Source: Romanomermis culicivorax (Eukaryota; Nematoda; Enoplea; Mermithida; Mermithidae). Taken from it: a stretch of 64,000 nucleotides of DNA. Where the stretch lies: NCBI GenBank assembly GCA_963922205.1, contig CAWUHX010000099.1, forward strand, positions 868,001-932,000, written 5' to 3'. Position numbers and translations under genes: made by a program. The notes beneath the pieces are model-generated. The model saw only the letters and a list, made by a program, of their open reading frames with translations, did not search any database and had not been told where the DNA came from. This document shows positions 11,250 through 23,200 of the stretch, in pieces; the stretch's first letter is position 1, and the number at the start of each line of letters is the position of its first letter.

Positions 11250-14200
11250 GCTATTAGCTATGCCTAGCGCTTATCAGATGACATTACGATTGGACGAAGA
11301 TTATAAAGATCAATGTCGAAAGATGAGCTATCTGGTGGCCAGGCAACGGGAATTGTGCACCTTGAGCAAAAACTTGCTTATGGTAGTTAGCCAAGGTAAT
11401 TTGCAATACCAACAAAATTAATTATCCGCTTCATTGAATAATTATCGTCAGTCATACTCATGACCTAAAATTATATCTTCTGTCTCTTATCAAATAGTAA
11501 ATCTTCGTAACAAATTCGATATACTAAGTTTGGATATTTGGATATCACGTTTAGCTTCAGATTTATAGCATATTTTTCTTAAGAACTTGTAAATAATAAC
11601 AGTGGAAAGGAACACTGATTTTCTGTTGACCTATATGCCACATATGACTGAAAATTCGCGAGCACACGCAACTAACCTTTAATAATTTTTGAAGAAAACG
11701 ATATTTCGTCATTTTCCAATTTAAAAAGCATTTTATAATGAAACAGACTATAGTTAATATATTTCTCAAACGACTAATCAAACTTTTCCCAAACAGTGCC
11801 CTGTACCTACTTGTGGGAGTTTTTTATTTTCAACTCCTGCCTTGATTTTGTTCATCTAAGAGCTCCACAATCCGGTCTTGTAATGGAACGTTGATGATAG
11901 CTAAATTCCCTCACATACTACTCGCACACGCTCGAGCCATGCATATCCTAACAAATTTGATTCATCTGATACCAGCCAGCTTATGGCTCTCACATCCTTG
12001 CGTGATTGCCAAGCCAGATATGGGTAGCATAGATGCTCAAAAAAAGCCTAACTGCCCCTGCCTGAACTCTTAAAAATGGAAAAATTGGTCTACCTGAACT
12101 TTTACAAATTGAAAAAAAGTTGCGAAAAAATCAGTTGATGGGACGTGGCGAGGTATTGATCATCTGCAGATTTTGATTGATCCTTAGCAGATTCTTGCTG
12201 ATCTCCGACAAATTCGATTCCCACCGCAATGATCGAGAAGACGACGGAGAAAAATGAGCAAGAGAGAAGAGATAGCTGTCATAAGAACGAAAATGATGCT
12301 GTAGTTAGACGATTTTTCCAAACAAAGCATACTAGATTTCAGAGCGGTATGGGTACATGACATTAAAACCTTAAGAAGTGGTGACCATGCAAATATTTTA
12401 ACAACTTGAAGAATGTGCTGCTTGGGTGTTAGAGGACCTTTCTGTTTGTTATCGAGATAAAAAAATTTTCTATCCCACGCCCTGTCATGATTGACACCCA
12501 AAAGAATTTTTATGCTCTACATGTATGGTTTTCACCCAAATTGGTCTTTTTGAAGGAAATTTTTAAGCCCGCTGAATTTTTCCTCCTGGACCTACCTGCC
12601 TGGAAAATTTTGGCCATACGTTTCTGATAGGTAGGGTCCGAGATTTACAATAAATTTATAGTGTAAAAAATATACACTATCAACGTTGATTTTTAGTCTG
12701 ATCTTGCTCAATGTCCACACATTCTGGAAAACAATTTGATGCAAAACTTTTCACGTTATGTATTCAATGTCTTCACTCATGACTTTAAAGCTTGATCGAA
12801 TGCTGGAAACCAGCTATCTGTAGTCAAAATCCTTTGAGACGATGTACATAACCTTCAGTCCAATATTCCAATAATGAAGCTGGCATGACGAAAACCTTCT
12901 ATAATCAATTATTGTTTTTAAACTGATTGATGCAGCAGTCCTATAAAAGTAAGTTCAATACGGAAAAAGTAAGCTTGAAAGCCTTAGACAGAATAGCTGA
13001 AAATATCGTTCAATAACCTGGTTTAGAGGTCAAAATTTCTCGAGTAGCATTTAGATATCGACGCAGTTGTGTTCAAATTAACAGTGGATAAGCATGACAT
13101 CTTGTCAATGGTGTTGGCCTTTCACATTCTCCGAGAAAAGTTTTGTCTTTTTCTACGGAATAAAGTTTTCCACATAATGGTAATTGACTGTCAAACTGAA
13201 CCTACTTTTTTGGCTTTCGCTGCATGTATCATTTTTAATTAAATGAGCTATATAACAGTTTATTACTGTAAAGAATGAAGGAAATTTTTCGTCCATCGTT
13301 GAAAGTAAATAAGCTATAATATAAAAATCAAGATTTTTATTCCTGACCAGGAGTTCCGTAAAGAAGGCTTAAGGAGCAGTGCAGGACAGTTTGGATTTAT
13401 GCAATGAATAGCATATTGCAAGTGTCTTTTTGACACTTAGTTCAAGTGAGCTTCTTGCGACTTCCGAGTGTGAAAAGCTCTCCTTTGCGAACTCCAGTGA
13501 GTAGTTTACTCATGGAAAAGCTTGAGTATGCTTTTGGAACGTAGGTCACTAAAATTTATGAACCTTCAATATTCTTGATATTCTTCTCTTTCGAAACTTC
13601 GAAATCTTGCTCAGCTAAAATCTTGCTAGGTGGCAGGATTAAGATCTCGAGTTAACTTAACATGGGTTAAGAAGCCTAATTCGACTTCATGCATGCATTC
13701 GATAATGAATAACAACTCTAATAATGCTACAAAATACTTCACTCATTTTGAGATGACCCGCGGAATGCAAAAAAATCTGAATATACGTTATGACTATGCG
13801 TCGTAGGCCAAATTTTCTGTTCCCAAGTTGTAGTCATAAGTGTTACAGTAAATCAGCGGCTGCTTGCGCAGCTTGTTCATTATTTGCGTGAGCATCCTTT
13901 TTCTTTCCGAAAAAAAACTATAATCACTCTCGCCCATAGACCTGCCTTACACAGAAATTTGCATAAATGTGCTGAATAATCGAAAGTTTATCTATACCTG
14001 ATCTAAGGAACTATAACAGGCATCAATAAGTAAAAACTCACGGATGTCAGAAAAGTTTTTCAGGAAAAGATAATCTGAGGCCGATTTCATCAAAGAGACT
14101 TAAGCTCCAGTTGAGCTGCAGCTTAAACTGTAGCTTAACTCTATATGTTATACCATTGCCGTTAAGTTGCATCTCAGCTGTAGCTTAACTCATACACGCA

Positions 14201-17200
14201 AAACATATCGAGAACCTCAAGCTGCAGCTGAGCTGCACCTTAACGACAATGTTATGGCTTACAGAGTTAAGCTACAGCTAATACTGCTATAGATCGATCT
14301 TTTTATTGTTTTGCTTTTATCATCTTCCTTGTCCCTTCATAAAGTAGATAGATAATGGAATTTCAAATAGCTCGAAAGTCATTAGATGGTTTGTATCTTG
14401 TTATTACAAGTCGGGGTGAGAATCGGACCGTTAACTCCATTCAGTTGATCTATCATGTGAAAAATATTTAAAGGAATTTTCTCTATTTAGTCAAGATTTC
14501 AGATCACTCTGGGCTTTGCTATGTGGGAGATTAGTAAATTGTTCGACAAGAGGAGCTTTCGATCGAGCTTCCCAAAATATTTAATTAAATTAAATGTCTT
14601 TTCACTGATGAAATTTCGAATCATAAGTCAGTAGCCACGATATTCTATTGATCGCAAGTATCAACTCGGTTATCTCATCGACTATGACTTCGATAGGATC
14701 AGAAATATACCTCGAGTGTAAATACAGTTCAAAAAAATTCTTTAAATGATCTTAGGTTTCTACAAGAGATTTTCGCCTAATACAACGATTCTAAGTTTTG
14801 AACTTTGTTGAAAATACTTCAATGTCCCTATATACCATGAGACTTCATCTACGTACTTGCATTTCATTAATTGCTCTTCACACGGCTGAGACATTTTCAG
14901 TCATTTTCCTTTTTTTCTTCTTACAGGCGCTCAAATGGGCCTCCGAGAATGTCAATCGCAATTCTCGGGACGTCGTTGGAATTGTTCGACACAATTTGAA
15001 TCCCCCGAAATACCATTATTAGGGGGAGAAAAGTCGACCAATTTTTATCAAAATGTTCAACATAACAATTCGAAATATAGCAATAATAATTCATCGGCGA
15101 AAACTCTTACCAAATCGAGAAATTTGGCCATGATGGGATATCAATCCGATCAACCGATGGACGACGTGGCCGATGTTTTCGGCCGGGTGCTTAAATATCG
15201 TAAGAATTTATTAATGAAAAGTTCTTCCAAATTTCAGCTTTTGTAGTCATTCTTATCAACGGAACATGCCTAAGACGCAGCATGCCATTATGATCCAAAA
15301 ATTCTAGAATTATTGGTATGCATTACAACTTGTTTTAAGGAATGACCTCGCTTCACTGAACTTCATTGTAGTGGGAACAAGCATGATTATCAAAAAACGT
15401 CGTATTCTGGTATCGAGTTTGTCGAATATTATTTGTTATGAAATTTTTGTAAATTTCATAGATTGATGACATTTTACCAGTGATTCGGTCTACATCTTTT
15501 TTTATTCTTCTAATTTGAACACATTATGTTTCCTACATTTCCTACATCTTGTTGGTAGCATATTTAGTGGGTTTAGCATTTTTCTATCAACTTACAGTAA
15601 GTGCAGACACCGACAGCCCGCAAAACGGCATGTAATTCTGATTGAAATTTTAAAACACAATGTGTTGAACATAAGTGGCTACGGAAATGACGAAAAAATT
15701 CTACGACATTCTTCTTTTAATGTCCAAAAAAGACTCCAAATGATCTTTTCGTTTTATTTTGATCTATTATTGTCACGTTAAAGTGGCATAAAAAGTGTAA
15801 AATATATTTTTCATACCTGAGCATATGGTCTTCTGCATCTAATGACCATCTTGCTACGGAGCCACATTGTTTCCGGGTTGCGATATCTCAAACAACGCCA
15901 GAAGGTGTAAAAATTCCAGGCTTCGGTATACTGTAGCTATGCAGATTTTGATTTTTATTGGGAACGAATGCTGCCACGATACTTGATGTGTAAAACCATT
16001 CAAAATATCTCATTTGAAATTTTATTAGTTTTTAACATATCATAGATCAATCTAACACAAGGTCGAATCTCTCAGGAAGCGTGTCTTAAATTTTTCAGTA
16101 TCGAAAAGTGTGTCTTTCACATGCAAAATTATCCGCTCTTACTGTAATCTCTCTAATCTTACAGTGAAGTAAATTACAGTAACTGTCCTCCAATCGGAAA
16201 CCCGACCTTCTTCTTTGCGTCCATCTGTTCCTTACACAGTGCTCTACATATCCTAGGATAGGTCAATCTTTATGGCGTATACTTTTGTTCTTGGTAAACG
16301 AACGATTTTTCTGGGCAAACGGATTTTTGTATGTTTTCGTCCGGAGAATGAGGTCTAGGTTAACGAAAAATTTCGTCTACGAGTAGAAAAAAGATCCCCA
16401 CTCAGTCGTTTATATGAGGGTAGAAATTTCACGGTAGAATAAATCAAATCGGGGGAAGATAATCGGCAGGTGACGGGAGTACGAAATTTTCTTTGATTGA
16501 CGTATATTTAAAAGTATCAAGGACGAGAGGGTTTCTTGAAGCGTATCAAAAAGCGACATTTATATCAGCAACAGGAATAGACATTCAAGATGCAAAGGTA
16601 ATAAATCTGGCAAACATAATTGTCCTAAGCTCAGTGAAAGAAAGACATTTATAGTTAATTCTTCTTGAAACGCTTCAAAAAATACTGGTAAAATAGTATT
16701 TCACTAGTTTATTAAAGAATGCCCCGATGGGGCAGAAAAAAGAAGAATATACTTGCTTGAATAGTTGTCAAGCTAGAAAAACGATGGAACTAGATTTTTG
16801 AGAACTTGAGTTAAAGTATGAAAAATCCACATTTGTAATATTGTATTTTTATTCTTTCACATTGAAATATTTTTCGTGTCTGTGGAAAAGTATATTCTCC
16901 AGCTTCGTGCATTTTGTCCTCCCATAACATTGTATCAGCCACAGAAAAATTTTTCTGGATGAAAATTGTATGCAAGCTATTGGTTGACTTCACTCAAATA
17001 AAGAGAAATTCTAAAGCAATGGCAATATAGCATTTTAAGTCCGGACTGATCCGAGTATATGCTGAAAAATAGTGAGTGACTGGTATATTATAGTCATTTT
17101 GTTTTTGTTCTTTTCAACTTACGCCTGTGATTGAAAAGGCGTCATTAAGCACTCTAAAAAACCTATGATTGGTTTCACTAACCCAATCTGCGAATAATCT

Positions 17201-20200
17201 GAACGTCTGGATTGAATTGCTGATCCTCAGCCATGTTTCATACTCAGTATCCAGGTATTTTGGGTACCTGGGTATACCTACCCAGGTCAATTTTAAAAAT
17301 GAAACCTGGATGCTACCTATGTATTCGGGTGACCTGTTTGCCCGAATTTTTAACAAGATATTGTATGGGTAAAACACTTGTATACACCAATGTTCTAGTC
17401 CTCAGGTTGGATATGCAAAATACCTGGGTAACAAGAGTAGATACAAACAGGGCAACAAGATAAAGCATACAAAATTGCCTTTAAAAAGTTTTTGATTCAA
17501 CCATGCACATGCTACTTTGACACAATTATCATAGCCAAACTAATATCTCTAAACGGACGCATCTTTGATTTTAGATAGAACAAAATTGTATCAGACACCC
17601 ACATATAAAACACTATTCGCTAATTACTCATCTATATCTCTGTTAATGTGATGGGCAAACTTGCTCTGCTCTATGCCATAAAATCTGAATGTATTATAAT
17701 CCATCTTAAACAAAACGTATACATATAGCGCCTTTTGAATGAAAATGCCTTATTTGTAAGGCAATGTTTCAAGTCAATCTTATTTTCGTATTGCAGAGTT
17801 TTTCCTCATCTGTTAAAGCTCATTACAGTTGGAAGCATACATGTGCAGAGCTGATATGGGGACCCAGAGTTTTGAAATTGGAAGCCTTTTCCTGTATAAA
17901 AAAATTTTTTAGTATTTTTGGGATTTTGTCTCAAAAAACCAGGATCCACCCGTTCTGTAACCACTCTTTTCCTTCAGAGCTGCACATGTATGGTTGGAAG
18001 TAGCGATTCATAGGAAGAATTTTCGAGAGTGAGAGTTGAAAATCAAAAAATGGATTTCTAAAAAAAATCAATTTTTACTAATTCTTGTCAAAAAACCAGT
18101 CTTTAATGTGTTTTTAAATTTTGAAATAGTCCAGGGGTAGCCAATTGAGTTTTTCCAGAGGCCAGCCGGGTGTATCCAGAGTCTCAAGGGAAGAATTTAC
18201 TCCCCCACCCTATGTGGATCAATGGTTTATAGGTGTGATGGTGCACTCAGCTGCAGAATATACTTTTCCACGGACATGAAAAATCTTTTAATGAGAAAGA
18301 ATAAAAATCCAATATTACAAAAGTGGATTTTTCAAATTTTAACTCAAGTTCTCAAAAAGCTTGTTCAATGCTTTTTCTAGCTTGGCAACTATCCAAGCAA
18401 GTATATTCTACTTTTTTTCTGCTCCATGGGGGTATTTTCTAATAAACTAGTCCACCTCTTTTTAGTGGGCCTTAACCATGCATGAAAGCCTTCATAGAAG
18501 CACATTGAAGTTTTAAATTTGATCTCACATCAAAGAAACAATAAAAAACGATCTTAAACTGCAAATTCTCATTTTCTGTAAAAGTGCACGTCGTAAACGG
18601 AATGTAAACTGACCATATCTGTTGAATTCCCCACGTTCTAAAATCCTCAGCTCAAAAAATCGCAGAAATACCTTTGTTTACACAAAGAACAATTTTTAGC
18701 TTAAAGTGACCGTATCCATTGAAATCCTTGCAGTCGAAAACCCTTTTCACCAAGAAATCACGAAAATACGCTAGTTTACACCCAGAATAATTTTTTTATG
18801 TCAAGTGACCGCATCCGTTGAATTCCCTGCAGCCGAAAACCCCTTCACCAAAAAATCTTGAAAATACGCTTGTTTACGACGGGGATAATTTTTTTGTGTA
18901 AACTGACCGCAACAGCCGGAATAATTTTTTTGTGTAAAGTGGCTGCATTCATTGAATACCCTGTTGTCGAAAACCCCTTCCACCAGAAAATCACGATAAC
19001 ACGCTTGTTACACCCCGGATTATTTTTTGTGTAAAGTGACCGCATCTATTGAATTCCCTATAGTCGAAAACCCCTTCTCTTAAAAGGCCACGGAAATACC
19101 TTTGTTTTACACGCAGGATAATCAGATCACACTACATCTGTTTCATAAAAATGATTTTTTAAGCCAAACGAAGAGAATTCTCTCCAACTTTGGTCACTCA
19201 TATAATTTGACCAAATCAATATTTTCAAAAAATAAAAAAGCTTTTCGAGTGGACACGGGTAAGATTATCAAGGTCTAGAGATGCATACCCATCAAGGAAC
19301 CTGGTGCAACTGGGACCCAAAAAAATTCCGTTATGTTTTTGGCACCCACCGAGCACCATTTGATTATAGACCCCAATGACCTTTGCTACCCCTATGTTTG
19401 CCCATATGGCTGATATTACTCATGTCTCTATCTATAACCGTTTTTGCTCTAGGGGGGTTAGTCAGATTTTAGGGGGCCAAGTATAACAGGCTGCCGCTAC
19501 AGCGCCACCTATGATATCCTCGTAATTTTTTACTAAATGGTAAGTCATCGAAGGACTGTTCAACTAACCTATCCATTTTTAAAATGAAAAATTACGCAGT
19601 AAGGGCCAGATGGTTTCGACGTCAGTGTGCTGATTTTTGGCATTCTCAATTTAGACATGTTTAGTAAAAAATGCATTTTACATCCTAGATTTACCATGTA
19701 GAAACAAAACTGCACAGCTTCATGTCTTAAGTAATGTGAATTTTTAGATATATTTTTTGCACATGGCTTGTTTACACGCATACATTTTATGCGGTCTAAT
19801 ACTGCCAATTCTACGAGTTCGGTTATTTATTTGAATACTCACACATTCGAGGTCATTTTGGAACAAATCTACTTACTTTGTTTGGCTGGAAACCAGAGAT
19901 AAATCAAGTTTGAAGGCTGCTAATTTCGGAATTTTTAGAGGACTCAATAATCTATAGGATGACGCATTGAAGATTAGTCGCATCAGTACCATCAAAAACA
20001 TTCTGAATTTTATTCGGAATCAACTGTTCCAGAACAAAAATGTTTTTCTAAATACGGTATTTAAAAAACTAGGAGTTGTCTAAGCTCTTATTTTAAGATA
20101 AATAATAAAAATTATGCTAGTATGGAATCATATCGAAGTCTCGTCTGTTTTCGAAATCCTCAGAGGGATGGGTTAGGCCTGAACGGAATTTTGTATTTTT

Positions 20201-23200
20201 CGTGCATCTTTTTTTTATGCATTCCTGGACAGTCAAAGAAAATATCATGTCAAATTCGCAAGGAAAAACAATGAATAAATTTGTTATCATAGGTGGGGCG
20301 ATAGCGTCCACTTATAATATACTTGAGCCCCAAAATTCATGTCCCTCCCCTTAGAGCCAGAACGGTAAGAGCTAGAACCTTGGGTTTTTCTGCATAAATG
20401 CAAAAAACGCACTTTTTAAGAGCCCCCAGTTCCACCATGCCCCGCAATGGGTGTGCCATATCCGAGCTCCATACTTCGCCCTAAGCATCTTGGAGGTGCA
20501 ATCTCAAATAGATTTTTTCATTTTTTAAAAATATAGCCCCAATTCAATTATACCGATGGCTTCAAAAAATATGCAGCACGGTGCCAGAATTTTTTGCGAT
20601 TTCAATGGAACCAGTAGGGTTATTGTGATTTTCGGGGCGCAGGGTTTTCGATCATGGGCAACCCAATGAACACAGTCACTTTACACGAAAAATTGTCCTG
20701 AGTTTAAAACAAAGGCTTCCGCGGTTTTTTGAGGGAAGGAGTTTTTAACCATGGAGAATTCAATTGACGCGATCAGTTTACACAAAAAAATTGTCCCGAG
20801 TGTAAATAAACGTATCACCGCAATTTTTTGGTGGAAGATGTTCTCGACCGCGGGCAATTCAATGGTCGAGGGCATTTTACAGAAAGAATCGTCAGGAATT
20901 AAACATAGATATTTCCGCGAATTTTTGGTGGAAGAGGATTTCAACCGGGAGTTATTCAATGGATGCGGCTAATTTACACCAAACAAATTATGACGAGTGT
21001 AAACAAACGTATTTCCGCGATTTTTTTGGTGAAAGGGGTTTTTGACCACAGAGAATTCAATGGACGCGATCACTTTATACAAAAAATTATCATTAAGTGT
21101 AAAGAAATGTATGAATGTGATATTTTCGGGGAAGGGGTTTTCGGCTATAGAGAATTCGATGGATGCAGTCACATCCCACAAAAAAATTATCCTGAGTATA
21201 AGCAAACGTATTTTCGGGATTTTTGCGAGAAGGAGTTTCTGATCATGGGAATTTCAATGGATACGATAACTTTACATAAGAAAATTATTCTGAGTGTAAA
21301 CAAATGCATTTCCGCGACTTTTTGGGGAAATAAATATTTGACAGTGGGGAATTCAATGGAGGCAGTTACTTTACATACAAAGAAAGCTGGGTATAAACAA
21401 AAGTATTTCTGCGATTATTTGGATGGAGGGATTTGGCCATGAGGAATTCTATGGATATACGCACTTTTCACTTTGTTTACAAGTGTTTTAAGTACTATGC
21501 AGTTTGCACATCTTTTATTTTTATGGAAAGTGGGAATGCGTAGCTTTAAGATGTTTTTTACTGTTTCTTCGATGTGAAGATAGCCAAATTTAAAACTTCA
21601 ATGTGCTTCAACGAAAGTTTTCATGCATGGTTGAGACCCACTAAAAGGAGGTGGACTAGTTTTTTAAGGAAATGCCCGTATGGGACAGAAAAAAGAGGAA
21701 TACACTTGCTTGGATTGTTGCCAAACTAGAAAAAGGGGTGGACTGAGAGATTAAAAAATCCAGCTTAGTAATATTGAATTTTTATTCTTTCTCATTAAAA
21801 AATTTTTCATGTCGCTGAAGAAGTGTATCCTGCAGCTGAGTGCATCAACACACCTTCCAACCATACATGTGCAGTTCGAAAATTTTGAGGAGAGTGCAGA
21901 GGATGGGCTCCGGGTAGTTGACGTTTTTTAGACAAAAAACCAATGAAGTTGGCCAAAAATTTTTTTTCACGTGAAAAATTTTCAAGTTTCAAAACCCTGA
22001 GGGTAGGTGCCCCTTCCCGCTCGCACATATGTGCTTTCAACTCTTACTAAATTTATTGTCCATAAAACAGGAATCAACTGTGGGAAGTAAACACATGACA
22101 TCCAGCTCAGGTTTTGATAGAAAAAGTTACAGCACAAAGTCTTCCTAGAACTAAATCAATTGTGTGAACATAAATTTTGGATCAGATTACTAATATAAAC
22201 GACAGCTATTATAAAAACAAAGGTTTTAGCATATGGTATTTATTGTGAAGCGATTCCACAATGAGGAATGCATGGCATTACTTAAACATCGTTGAACGCT
22301 CGATTTTCAGGTAACTGTAATTTGACACGAAATAGACCGTAAATTATAAGTGCTTAACTACCGTTGTTTAATAAATTTAAAAAGAGGACTGTAGTCTATC
22401 TTATTCCAAATGGGTCTCGGCGCGCAGAAAGATGTTCCTGCAAATAATGAACAACCTGCGTATACGAACAAACAGTAAGGTCAATAAAGTGCGAAAAAAT
22501 ATTTCGGCAAGCGATGAAGGGTGATTTCCTGCCCACTTAATTTCTATGCATAATTTTACTTTCCGAGGCTAATTTGAAAATGAATAAACTATAAAATAGA
22601 TGTAGTACCTGAGGAATAAATTATGGCTGGCTTGAATGCTAAAAGATTTCCAGGCTAAAAATTCTGTGACCACAATTACCAGAACCCTGCTGACGCGCGC
22701 CAACCTCGGTTCTGTGTTTTTCTTCTCCGCGAATTTTCTCATCAGAAACGGTTACTGAGATTCACAGAGTCAATTTCATTTACAGATAGCCGCGAAAAAG
22801 CATATGTCCACGCCATTAGCGCAGCCGGTGTGGCCTTCAGCATAACGAGAGCCTGCAGCAGGGGTGAACTACCATCCTGTTCTTGCGACAAGAATGTCCA
22901 TCGAAGAACGAAAAATAAAGTAAGAGTTTTAAATAAGGAACTCGCACTTCAAGTCAAGTTTACCCCTTCTAAATGGTCATTTATACTTGCCTTTTTCGGC
23001 GGAACGGAATGCAATCGACACAACGTTACCGAACGGAAGGAAAAGTTTCATTCCGTTCGGTTCGGTTGGAGGTTACCGTCGGTCATTTTCTAGAAATTTG
23101 CAGTTATCTTTTGCGATCGAAAGTTGATTTTCAGGCTGAACGGTTCAAGCTGTTGGCGATCGGTTCCGTTCCGTTCCATCGAAAAAGGCAAGTATAAATG

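Larger units (their letters stand above)
11396..14926 (+). other. Wnt intron 1 (between recognised exons 1 and 2)
   Basis: It runs from a GTAAT donor to a TTCTTACAG acceptor. It holds a shorter TATAGTCTG-family MITE at 11564-11753 and an inverted-repeat element at 14079-14285. No open frame inside has a recognisable motif. Confidence 0.85.
15200..22785 (+). other. Wnt intron 2, hosting two inverted copies of a 1.8-kb repeat
   Basis: This is a 7.6-kb intron from GTAAGAA to TTTACAG. Most of 17790-22081 is an inverted pair of the large repeat described separately. A partial third copy, on the minus strand, lies at about 16710-16870. At 17240-17340 there is a short imperfect palindrome around CAGGTATTTTGGGTACCTGG. 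No coding exon was seen. Confidence 0.8.

Noticed and set aside
14079-14285. A microRNA precursor
   Set aside because: The inverted repeat is multi-branched, has relatives elsewhere and looks transposon-derived rather than a single clean hairpin.
20963-21442. A 159-codon frame with 28-residue repeats as a gene
   Set aside because: It follows the 84-bp tandem array, has no stable start, and the corresponding array in copies A and C is interrupted by stops.
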